Shown here: in pieces, positions 44,848 to 56,051 of the stretch
How positions within the stretch are numbered: the first letter of the stretch is position 1
How the letters are laid out: every line of letters starts with the position of its first letter
Assembly (NCBI GenBank): GCA_950295325.1
Contig: OX485808.1
Coordinates: forward strand, 30,154,527 to 30,214,526
From: Polytrichum commune
Lineage: Eukaryota > Streptophyta > Polytrichopsida > Polytrichales > Polytrichaceae
DNA length: 60,000 nucleotides
Reading direction: 5' to 3'
Made by a program: the position numbers and the translations under genes
Notes under the pieces: model-generated
The model's database searches: none
Seen by the model: only the letters and a program-made list of their open reading frames with translations
What the model was told of the DNA's origin: nothing

Positions 44848-46791
44848 GAGATTATTGTGTGTTATGACATGCAATCTCAAGATGGCGCAACTCGACTTTT
44901 ATTCTGGGAAAATTTGAACTCTGTCATGGCGGAAAATGGTGTGTCAAACATAAATTTCCAAGGTTTTATGGCAGACAGTACGCAGGCCAATTGGATTGCG
45001 GTGAGAAATATGTTTGGTAAAGGTGATCAAACTTTGCCAATGTTGGGTCGCAAGCGCACTTGTATTTTTCATTAGTCACAAAGTTTGGATAAGGTTACAC
45101 AGAAATACATCACGGTATCTTTACAATTTCAACACAAACATCTATGCAACGACTACAAGGATGCAAAAACAATGGATGAAGCCGAAACTAAATATCATGT
45201 CATTCGTTCATGGTGGTTGTCATATGGAGCTGCCACATAGGAAGGCATTCTCAGGCTTTCTGAGTGGTTGGGTTTCTGGCACCTCCATTTTATGTAATGG
45301 GGTGGTCGTATGATTCTTGTGAGTGCATCACCACTTTGTTTTTTGTAATATGTTTTTTTTATGAATTTCCATGGTATATGAAGTTTACTATAATTTGTGT
45401 GATGTTTGTAGGAGATGACTATGAATGAATGTGCAAAAATGCTAACATGTAACCTTGTAGAGACGGTGCACAACGAGTGGCTCCAACAATTCGGAAATAA
45501 AATTACTTGTTTGTACAAAGCGACAGTGGACGATTTGATTCGTGCATTCATGCAGATTGCAAATTACATGTCGTGGTTGAGAGGTGGTTCTGCTGGTAAA
45601 GGCCTTGATACCGCGTCCTTGATTTTAAATGTTGCTGCTATGTGTGGAGATCCAAAACTATTGGCAGAGGCCATGATATACTATCTAGGGGTGGAAGATC
45701 TCAATACTAGAAATTGTGCTCTGAAGGGTTTTGAGCTTTGTGGATCTACCAGACGGAAGCTTAATCTGTCACCAGGTGCAGATTGCGATTCACATTGATT
45801 TGACAAAGTGAACATTCAATTCCTCGCCCATATACAAGAGCTAAAATGGCATGCATAGAGGAGTATTCAAATTCTACAGAGCATGGTGTGGCACAAACCA
45901 CATCCCTGTTAGAATTTGATTGTCCCCCTTCCCATTGGCACATTGCAAGATTACCACCCAACTCTGGCAAAAGATATTGGGCCATGCAAGCCAATACCAG
46001 GGTCTTTGCAACGCCAAAGTCAGGATGGGAAAACATGACACCCTTGCTCCTACGTACAAGGGATTGAAGAACAAGTATCGCTCCACCAACAGTGTGGAGT
46101 ACAAGTTTTGATTTTGCCGTGACGACATCAAGCATTGTGTAAATGGTAGCAGGGAAAAAAAAACAAAATAAAAACGTATTAGATTGGCTTGTAGTACCCA
46201 ACACATGGTCGGTGAGGATAGGCACCAATCTCTTAAAGCATGAGGCATTGGCACTCGAAGACATTGGGTTCCAATTGCAGTAGAGGGAGGTTCTCTCTCC
46301 TCGCCGCAGGCTTTCCACAATCACCACACTTCCAATCCCTCGAATTGGTTTCCGTGCTTCACTAAACCCGATGTCCACCCAACTTTTAGGTTTGGAAAGA
46401 CAGTGCACCGTAATCTAGTAGCACCAATGGCAGAACACAAAAACAAATGGGAGAGCGTTGGGCTCACGGTCGGTTATTTATGTGGTTGGAGTAACTACCA
46501 TTCCATATTCTGGATTTGGATAGTTAATCAACATTGTCTCCAAGGAGGATATTGCATACCGTGTCACAATTGATGATATATTGCAATGCACATGCCCTGA
46601 CTCTACAAAAATGTCAGCTCAATCTTTGGGAAGAACAAAAAAAATGGGTGTATTGCAAACATTTTTATTATGTGTTTAGAGTTCAATGCAAGGTGGATTA
46701 CAATAGTGACAAGTTCCTTCACGCTCCAACGTACGCCTATAATGAGGTCATGCGGCTACTTGAACTTGCAGGTATGGTAGACTGTGAGTAA
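44848..46791 (+). pseudogene. Decayed SWIM-zinc-finger transposase-like gene
   Basis: A long protein-like reading can be followed through lesions. One frame runs 44848-45318 (DMQSQDGATRLLFWENL, then FMADSTQANW) with internal stops at about 45073, 45238 and 45295. A 93-nt GT-AG intron (45319-45411) leads to 45412-45798 (NLVETVHNEWLQQFGNK). After frame changes the reading resumes with DCPPSHWHIARLPPNSGKRYW near 45920. At the end CTC (46587-46595) and YCKH (46651-46662) form a SWIM-type CxC...CxH zinc site, split by a frameshift at an 8-A run (46637-46644). SWIM domains at the C-terminus are typical of MULE/FAR1-type transposases. The exact family is inferred; the gene is dead. Confidence 0.6.
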
Positions 46792-47104
46792 TATTGTAAG
46801 GGTTGTATTCAACCACATGTTTGACAATTTCAGTGAAATATATTAGTGTGGATTGTTATGATAAAAATCAACAATGAATTGATAGTTTATAATTGTCCAT
46901 GGTATTAGGATCCCTTCATTTTTCCCCCCAAAATGCAGATACTTTATAATTATTTTTTTCCAAATACACATACCACATTTAGAATGTATACCCTATAACC
47001 ATTTGTATTTGCTAAATTTGGTAGTTTTTACTGCTCACTGCTCATGTGTCACAACTCACCGCTTATTGCTCACTACTCATCACTCATGTCTTAACTTCCC
47101 TCTA
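46792..47104. other. Spacer between pseudogene and direct repeat
   Basis: AT-rich. A 'ctcactgctcatgtgtcacaa' patch at 47034-47090 is loosely iterated (CTCA.TRCTCA). Nothing else is seen. Confidence 0.4.
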
Positions 47105-47975
47105 ATTACATTAGCCTCATCTACCTTATATTCAACATGAAAAACGAGTGAAATTTGGGTGAAGCATTGTCATTGAATATCATTAGAATGGAATGGTTGA
47201 TAACAACCAAATAATGTTATGAACGTGTGACCTCGGCTTGGAAGTTGATACACGTGTTCTTTTTTATTACCATGGTTATAAAAGGTTTCCAAGTTATTAG
47301 GGAAATAAACAAGGACAAATGAACGTGTATGAGTTACAAATCTAATAAGAAAGGGTCAACTTCTAAAAGAGGTGGTCACTCAAATAGGTCAAGTGACATA
47401 TAGTAGCACAATGGACAAGAGTACTACAAGCCCAACTTGGAAAATCTAAAACTGAGCGATCCCATTACTCAAGACTCAAGAGCAATGCATTGGTCTCATG
47501 ATCTTTATGCTAGGATCCCAAGACCAAGATATCATGAAGCAAAGCGCCTCCAAGGCGGCATGGTTATGGCGTGTCAAGGTTTCAATACCGTATGGCCTTG
47601 GCCCAAGGAAGCATTACATCTAGCAAATGGTACCTTGTCCTTGGTTCGGCATAACATGTTTCTAGAAAAAGTGGAAGATTTTTATGATGTTTCGGTTGAT
47701 ATGGTTTCCTAACATCTATCGAGGGGATTATAATAAAAGTAGATTCCATGTAGGTCGGTTGTTGATTCATCCCAAATTAACTCACTAGACTTATTTTGGG
47801 GACCTTTGGAACAAAATTAGGGGTTAGTTTAACCATAAATAATAGTTACTAAAACATGATTATTGAGTAAACCCAATATTTAGCATGTTTAACCTCCCCT
47901 CCCCTTATTCATCTTCCCACTTGGTAGGTGTTGTGAATACACCATGTCTTGATGGATAGTACAATTCCATAACTC
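47105..47975 (+). repeat. Direct repeat, left copy (about 0.87 kb)
   Basis: Nearly identical to 49425-50305, starting 'attacattagcctcat' and running past 'aacctcccctcccc'. Includes the second half of repeat family A. An open frame of about 91 codons (47437-47712, starting at a TTG) contains RIPRPRYHEAKRLQGG and is shared with the other copy, but single-base differences change its end. The pair could be the LTRs of a small non-autonomous retroelement, or a simple duplication; the 1.45 kb between the copies is non-coding. Confidence 0.8.
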
Positions 47976-49424
47976 CCACCAACTTTTGCACACTTCCGCA
48001 ACTTTTGGATAACACACACAAGATATTTATTACAATTTGTAGCCTATTATACAAAAACAAGTTCATGATCATTGAGCTTGCAAAGAAACCAAAATAATGG
48101 GACTCTATTTACCGTTCAAGTCAGTATTACACTGGCTCACAATGACATTAGCCTATCTTTTACGTTGGCTACCGCACTCCGCCACTCTAGAGAATTAACT
48201 TATTTGAAGCCATCATGGTGTACTTTCTGTCCCATTAGCCCTTTTGGTTTCCTAGACTTTAAAATCACTTTCACTTCATATGAATCCATCATTTGATCCT
48301 AAAAAATATTTGAAACTTTCCATGCATTAATTCAGGTATGATTTACATTGCAAGCAAGTCTTACAAATGCCATTAAGAGTAGATACACCCAAAATCAACA
48401 TTGAATCCAAAATGATCACTAGTTGCCACAATTGTACAATTCAATCTCTCAAGCATATTAACTTGATTCATAGTATTGGATTTTGGTAGAAACACATACC
48501 TTAGCCCCTAAATCCCTAAGAAGCCAAAAATGGTTGCGAGCATTTTTCAACAATATTTTTCTCAAGGAAAATTTGAATTTTGTTTCCAAATTTTTCTCAC
48601 TTTGAGCTAGAAACATTATGCACCATCTATACCAAACAGATTCAAATGACTGTAAGATATGGACTTTAAAAATGATTGGAACTAAAAAAATCCTTCGTTA
48701 CAAAATAAACAAGGTGAACACCATGAACATTTTTTATTTTTTCCACCAAGTTATGAAATACACACTTTCAACCATGTCATAAAAAAGATGAAGTGATTTT
48801 AATTCATCCAAAAAATTAATTATCATGTTATAGAGGACAATACAGTTAAACTACTTTGGTGGAGGTCAAGGATAATGATCTTTATTCGAACCATGTGGAT
48901 GTGGTCAAAAAATTTCTCTTCAAATTTTTTCCTCCAACTGCAAATATGATCCCTATTTCATATCTCGTGATACATGTTAGGTTCAGGCTTGTAGGGGTTG
49001 AAGCCATGCCTTTAGAGATATGATAGCTCAATCAATTTAACCATGAGGCATCACTTAATAAACGATTCTAACATGCTATAATGAAAAAAAAAATTCGACA
49101 ACATTTTATCTTACATATGACCACTTTTATAGACATGACACAACCACTATTGGTCTTAAACTTGGTTTTCATTGGCAAACGACCTATGTAGAATCTACTC
49201 ATGATGTTGTCCACTTACACAACATTGAATAATAAAAGAGTTTCCCCCTTATAACACCACATTTGGAAGTAGAGAATCTTTGATTTTGGAGCCTAGATCA
49301 ACACCATCCTCAACTCCGATTTTTAACGATTTCAAATTCTAGGGTCTTGATTTGCAATCGCTAACATGCTCAAGCTTCTAATGCTTGAACCCATTGACTG
49401 GACGATGCCATAGAGCTCATGGTG
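47976..49424. other. Sequence between the direct repeats
   Basis: No gene seen. 48990-49080 matches the first half of repeat family A (20215-20290). No primer-binding site or polypurine tract could be recognised, which weakens the LTR-element reading. Confidence 0.45.
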
Positions 49425-50305
49425 ATTACATTAGCCTCATTTCCCTTATATTCAACATGAAAAACGAGTGAAATTTGGGTGAAGCATTGTCATTGAATAT
49501 CATTAGAATGGAATGGTTGATAACAACTAAATAATGCTATGAACGTGTGACCTCGGCTTGGAAGATGATACACGTGTTCTTTTTTATTACCATGGTTATA
49601 AAAGGTCTCCAAGTTATTAGGGAAATAAACAAGGACAAATGAAGGTGTATGAGTTACAATTCTAATAAGAAAGGGTCAACTTCTAAAAGAGGTGGTCACC
49701 CAAATAGGTCAAGGGACATATAGTAGCACAATGGACAAGAGTACTACAAGCCCAACTTGGAAAATCTAAAACTGGGCAATCCCATTACTCAAGACTCAAG
49801 AGCAATGCATTGGTCCCATGATCTTTATGCTAGGATCCCAAGACCAAGATATCATGAAGCAAAGCGCCTCCAAGGCGGCATGGTTATGGCGTGTCAAGGT
49901 TTCAATACCGTATGGCCTTGGCCCAAGGAAGCATTACATCTAGCAAATGGTACCTTGTCCTTGGTTTGGCATAACATGTTTCTAGAAAAGTGGAAGATTT
50001 TTATGATGTTTCGGTCGATATGGTTCCTAACATCTATCGAGGGGATTATAATAAAAATAGATCCCATGTAGGTCGGTTGTTGATTCATCCCAAATTAACT
50101 CACTAGACTTATTTTGGGGACCTTTGGAACAAAATTAGGGGTTAGTTTGATCATAAATAATAATTACCTAAACACGATTACTAAGGTTACACCCAGTAAT
50201 TTGCATGTTTAACCTCCCCTCCCCTCCCCTTATTCATCTTCCCCCTTGGTAGATGTTGTGAATATTCACCATGTCTTGATGAATAAGTTAATGTACAATT
50301 TCAAG
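49425..50305 (+). repeat. Direct repeat, right copy (about 0.88 kb)
   Basis: Pairs with 47105-47975. Differences include an added CCCCT unit near 50220 and one A lost from a run at about 49989, which changes the frame of the shared reading. Confidence 0.8.
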
Positions 50306-52419
50306 TGGAAAATTATATTTTAACGCAAATTAGGGCAAACCAAAGAGCATACATAATTTAAATTACATAAATTTAAATTACATTACCCTATATGTAAGGG
50401 TTTGACATGGAGAAGAGTGTTAGCCATGACTTCTAGGTTAATTATGTTCTTAAAGGGGAACTTTCAAACATCCACAAACATTCTAGAGTGTTTGATATTC
50501 ATCACCACTTTGAGATAAGATCTTGCGCGGCCTAAACCTTCTAGATGACGATTTGCTTAGAGGTGTTAACTTTCTTGAGCACAAAACATGCAATTCTAAG
50601 TCACTCGACCACGAGTTAATTTTGTATTTATTTTAAGGCTTCCGTGATGAAGAGAGCAACACATTTGTATGGCATTGGTCAGTCTATAGTTCCGTGGCCT
50701 CCACGCTTTAACTTACACGTTTGCCTTGATACCTTGTTGAGAGCCCCGGCTCTCAAGATTGGCAAATGGCATAAACCGTCTAGGTCATAGTGGGGTTGCT
50801 TCACACAGGAATGTTTTTAAGTGGCCAATGCGAAAAAAAAAGGGTTTCCAGTGTCATTCCTAGCTATTTTATCATGAGAATTTCTTCTACCATTTCATTG
50901 AGGGCCAAACTCATTTTGGTATGTTAAAAGGTGTTGAAATGAGCTTGGCCCCCCGATAAACCAATACAAAATGTTTGTATTCAAACCAACACATCAACTT
51001 CACACATGCACCAAAATTTTACGAACATGGAAACTTTTGTATACAAAACAACCAACTCCCGGCCGAAATTTAGTTGAATTAAATGATCATTGTAATGTCT
51101 ATCAAAACATGTGTTTTTTAAGCATTTTATTTTTGTCGATAAGTGCAGTGCAATCAATATCGACATGCCTTTATAGCATTTGAGGTCTACACCATTGAAG
51201 TTAGACTCGTGTCCCCTTTAAAAAATCATAATAAACCACTCATATATTTGTGATGAGGTTTTCACATATTCTTTACCAACGCGTTATGGATATTTGAAGA
51301 ATTTTTTGTTTTCGATGCCATTGGGGTTTATATACCATGCAAGAACTTCCATAACTACGTAAAACCGTCCCAGTAGTAATATGGTTTATTATGGCATTGA
51401 CCCAAATAATAAATAGGATACACTAAGATTCTCTCACCTTGAGATGCCACCATATATCAATATTTGGTTAGTATGACAATTTTGATAGCCATGGGTGGAA
51501 TCTTTGCTACCATTATTGTTGTTGATTATTGAAACCATGTTTGTCACCTATATACCAATCCAACATTGGTCTATATGTGTGAAATGATCTTGTTCCTTAT
51601 CTCTTACCAACTGCCAAATTTGTGGAAATGGACCATGTTGTCAAGGGGCCACAATAAGTTCTGATAGTCTTAAGAGAGCATTTGGGATGAGTTTCATCCA
51701 TCATATCTATTGTGTATTTAGAAAAATGGAAAAAAAAGGAGCGTCAATGTGTGCACATTGGCATACAATGTCCCTTCACAACCTCCTATCCATGACCATG
51801 TCATAATGAAGGGGCGCCATGGGCCGGGGGGAGGGGGCGTTGGGTAGCTTAACGCCTACATTCAGTAGGTGGACCTTGTTTAATAGTTAGTGGTTAGTAC
51901 TCAATACAAATGTGGTATATTGTTACAAAGAATGGAAGGTTTTCACAAGTAAAGTCGTTTATGTTCTACATTGTCCAAACAACTTATTGGAGCTTTGCTA
52001 CATTGATTATCCCAATTAGTGCGTGTTACTATTCAAAATTACGTAGTGCAATAACATCTTACTCATGATTTCAATATTTACTAACAAAAGTTCATTATAA
52101 TAGGTTGTTCAAACATTATTGAACATTAATGACTTTGCTCGGTAGAATATTGCAATCTCATTAAATAATTATAGCATTACGTAATCCCGCATAGTAATAC
52201 ACACTAATTGGGATATACATTTTAATGTGTCACGTGATGTTTTCAAAAACAAAAATGAATGTCAATTGACATATACATTTTACTTTAAAATGACACGTCA
52301 ATTTTGGGTTGCACAATATTTTAGAAAGAATAATATTTTGAATAATCAAATACAATCTTGATTTTAACAAAGAAAAACTATCAATTGAGCGTACGTATCA
52401 TTTGGTCTCGCATGTTTCT
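50306..52419. other. AT-rich spacer
   Basis: No gene recognised. A near-perfect 20-base palindrome (50737-50756, nine-base arms) is the only structured feature. A G-rich patch lies at 51821-51839. Confidence 0.45.
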
Positions 52420-52674
52420 CTAAACGTTGAAGATGGTAGCCCAATCCATTACATCCACTTCAAGACCACAAAGAGAGATCCTCATAAGAGCATCAAGGGT
52501 CTTCAAGTTCAACCTATTATGCAAGTGGCTTTTGATTGCATTTTGTTTGGAAAGTCCTCTCTCACAAATAGCTATACTTGATGGAATGAGTATAATTTTT
52601 TGGCCAAAGTTGCATAAGTTTAGGCCGATTTGTGTGCCGTTCCAAAGTACTACCACACATGCGTCAAGCCTCAA
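52420..52674 (-). pseudogene. hAT transposase C-terminal fragment
   Basis: The minus frame ends at a TAG (52422-52420). It reads IPSSIAICERGLSKQNAIKS followed by HLHNRLNLKTLDALMRIS: the SS...ER.FS....IK...R.RL...TL..LMRI pattern of the hAT dimerisation domain, as in BED-finger/ZNF862-like hAT proteins. Only this C-terminal domain survives; the catalytic part and BED finger are not seen upstream. It is a fragment and not a working transposase. Confidence 0.7.
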
Positions 52675-52750
52675 ATATCATTTTGTTCTCACACTCATGT
52701 CAAAGCATCACTCTTCGAGATCTGCTAGGAAAAATTGTTCATTCACATAC

Positions 52751-52882
52751 CTACACAAAACAATCGTGCAAATACATTCGCAAGAGACCGGGAACAATGG
52801 TCTTGTCAGCCTTGTACTTAGTCTCCACCACCTCTCTAATCACTATCTCCATTGTAGAGCCTTCTAGGTTACAAAGGAAATC
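52751..52882 (-). pseudogene. Class III peroxidase fragment
   Basis: On the minus strand 52882-52754 reads FLCNLEGSTMEIVIREVVET, then KYKADKTIVPGLLRMYLHDCFV, then a stop (52753-52751). LLRM.LHDCFV is the distal-histidine motif of plant secretory (class III) haem peroxidases, preceded as usual by the 'IV...V...' helix. The stop sits where the family has a variable residue followed by GCD. No other peroxidase exon is found nearby. The fragment lies about 80 bases upstream of the hAT frame on the same strand. Confidence 0.6.
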
Positions 52883-55003
52883 ACAATAACAAGATTGAAC
52901 TTAAGTATGTAAGTGAGTGTAGGAAATTTTCCTACTGTTATGAGTTATGATTTCTGGATAATTGAGCTGCAATTTATAGTACTTAAGTTGCCTAATAGTA
53001 CATGTCATTTCAAAACTCTAATGTATCAATTGATGTGTGTTTTTTTTCTTCACAAGTCACAGTGCGTGTCAACTTCTAAATTGGACATATCAATTGACTT
53101 CTTTTTTTTCTTTTTTTTTCCATGCGACTTGCAAAAACTTTGTCAAACATACACACTGGTAGCAGGTACGCTTGCTTGACCCTGATTCGTCGGCGCTTGT
53201 GTCCCCAAAATTTTCCTATTGGGAAGGGGGGGGGGGCAAAGATTATATAAGTACCAAATTCCAATGCACCTCAAGTGGGGCCCACCACTATTGTGTTGCA
53301 CCAAGTGTACTAACTTACCTTGTGAGCTTGCTTTCGGTGCTAAGGGCCCATCCTCACATGGCTTTACCAAAATAACCAAAGACTTTTCTAGAAACCGGGT
53401 AAAGCGTAATCGGTTATAGCCGAGGCACATGACTATCTCAATGCACCTAAGAGAACTTGCTCCGGAGATTTTCGAATAGGTTTTGGTTAAGTAGTTTTCG
53501 CACATGTTCATTGTTTTATCTACCGAGTAATGACATGTTGGATAGATTTTGGCCCATCCCCAAATGCCTTACCGCTCATCTATCTTACCATCATTTTTTG
53601 TTAGTGAAGATAATCGTGCCCTCATAACTAAGACTAAAAGCAACCAATCACAAGGGCGGGAGGGGACACTTTTAAAGGTCCTACAATGTTGCCTCATATC
53701 TAGGTACCAATTGTACTACCTTGTGAGGTTGCTTTCGGTGCTAAGCAACTTGATAAGCTATGACATTTTCATAGTGCGGCGGGAGAAGGTGTCAAGGGCA
53801 GTTCACCTTGACACCTTCCACCCAACCACATTGTCAGCCAAGGAGGCTCTCAACCCAATTTACGGGCGCCACGATGAACAACAACAACAACAACAAAATT
53901 GGTGGTGGGGTTGGAGTCCGCATTTGTCGTAAGTAGCCCAAGGTTACACCTTCACCAAGAAAAAGTAAAACCGCACTCTTGTACATCCGGCTATCTTAAA
54001 AGTTGTGACTTTCCAAGTGGAGTGTTATACATTAGCTTAACCCTTAAGGTATGCATCATGCAAGTCTAGTGGATGCCAAAGTAAAACCGGTGTCCATGAT
54101 TTAGAATAATCTAATATTCAAGAACATATATCTCTACTAGGTAGCCATAGAGGGCTCCCTATTCCGACAAAAGTTCATTATTTTCCCTCAAAATTTGCCA
54201 TGTACAATATGATGCTCACATTCAACACAACCCACTTGGTTCCCACGTGGTAACTACATTCCGGTACATGTAAAAATGAAATAGGGAGCCCTCTATAGTA
54301 TGTGTGACAATATTGAGCACTTTATTTTGTTATTCATTATATTTGAGTTCTTTCCTTATTTTAAAATGTAGTCCTTGGTAGTCTCAAGTCTTTCTTCCAA
54401 CTGGACCATCAAGTGGGTATTGGCTTCCATCATATAGAAGCCAATCTAGGGGGTTAGCCTTTTTGACACTATCTTGATGTACTTCCAGTCCCATAGGCCT
54501 TTTTGGCTTATCCGATTCTATCATCCATTTCATTCAATTACATTGTATAGGTCACTTACCATAGATCTCTGAAAGGACCATGTAGGTCGGTGGATTTTTA
54601 TTTTTTGGGCATGTATTTCCATAACCCTAACATGACTTAGCCCTTTGTCACATCCATGAGGGGTTGGGAATGTCTTCTACCATGTCCCATGATCAACTAA
54701 AGAATATATAGGGGAAAGTACAGACCATTGTCGGTCTTGTATAACGGTGAATGCATGGTATCAATAATCAACATCAATAACAGTGTCAATATTTCATTAT
54801 CAATCAAATATTGATATTTGGTTGGCTTGTCAAGGTGAGAAAATCTTTGATACCCGAATTATTATTTGGAGAAATGCCATTCTAAAACAAATCGATGTTA
54901 AGGTGACTTTACCTAGGTATGGAGATTCTTGCATGGTATATGGACCCAAATGGTATCAAAAACACAAATATCGTTAAATACTCATATCCTATTGGTATCA
55001 AAA
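52883..55003. other. Spacer with small local duplications
   Basis: No gene recognised. A phrase around 'cttgtgag.ttgctttcggtg' followed by 'ctaag' occurs at about 53318 and 53720, a local repeat. An 11-G run is at 53226-53236. A CAA microsatellite lies at about 53878-53896. Confidence 0.45.
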
Positions 55004-55165
55004 AAACATGAAATCCTTATCATAGATACATGAATGATTTCTAAAGATATGACATCCTTATTATAGAAACATGAATGGTATCAAAAAATCCTTATTATAG
55101 ATACATGAATGGATTTAAAAACATGAAATCCTTATTATAAATACATGAATGGTATAAAAAAGACA
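55004..55165 (+). repeat. Degenerate tandem repeat, about 45-bp unit
   Basis: Three to four imperfect copies of 'catgaaatccttattatag' followed by 'atacatgaatgg' and an A-rich joint. Copies differ by small losses. Confidence 0.75.
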
Positions 55166-56051
55166 ATACCAGTCCAACATTAGAGTCGACCATAACATCT
55201 CTCAACATGTGAGCCTTGTTACCATTCTAACCTTCATGAAAGTATGCTCCCTCTCTTTCATCCACTTCAAATTCAAGCTAGAATTGACTCAAGATTTCAT
55301 ATCCTGCACTTTCATATCAGAATCAAAGTGTGATTATTCTAAAAGAAAGAAACATGCGATCTTTTCACTTAATAATGTTATCACTTTTTGTGAAGTCCAA
55401 CTCCCTTTCCGTGATAATAAGGATCCCCGTGAAATTTTGGTGGTACTAGTGGATTATTCTGAATTCTAAATAAATAAAATTGGAGTGATGAGACCATGGA
55501 TACTCCATGAGTTATGGGGAGCATTCATGCCATGTACTGTGAACTTTTCAACAAGAGATTGTAAATCATCATAGTATTTCAATCCCAACCTCTATCTATT
55601 ATCATCGTCATCATGTTACTTCTTAGTCATGGTATGTTCAAAGTCCTTGAGTCAAACTAGCATGGCACAAATGAGGTTGATTAACCACAAATTTTAAGGG
55701 AGATATTTCCAACATGGATGGATGAGAGGTACGTCCATATGCCAAGTTTTCCTCGTGGTGGTTGAAACCTCCATAAAGGCATTCAATGAATCCCAAAACA
55801 CATACTCATTCAACATCAAAGTGCTAAAAGTTGCTACTAGGTTATATCAACCATTTGTTCCCGCAGAATAATATTTATATTGTGTTGATTTTAATTGATT
55901 TTTATTCATATTTTGCAAGACCATGTGGATCCTTTAAATGCATGAGAGGTAAGGCGTACTTTAATACATATATTAAAGTATGTACCTAAAGGTTTCTTGA
56001 GGAGTCTAATTTAAATCATTTCTTTCAAATAATTAGTTAGATTTTTCCAAA
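55166..56051. other. AT-rich spacer
   Basis: No gene recognised. The open frame at 55209-55469 has no motif and does not begin at ATG. Confidence 0.4.

Noticed and set aside
47437-50071. Shared 91-104-codon frame in the direct repeats as a gene
   Set aside because: It starts at a TTG, and the two copies differ by a frameshift, so it does not appear to be under selection.
53549-53932. 127-codon plus-strand frame
   Set aside because: Crosses a local duplication and a CAA microsatellite; composition is not protein-like.
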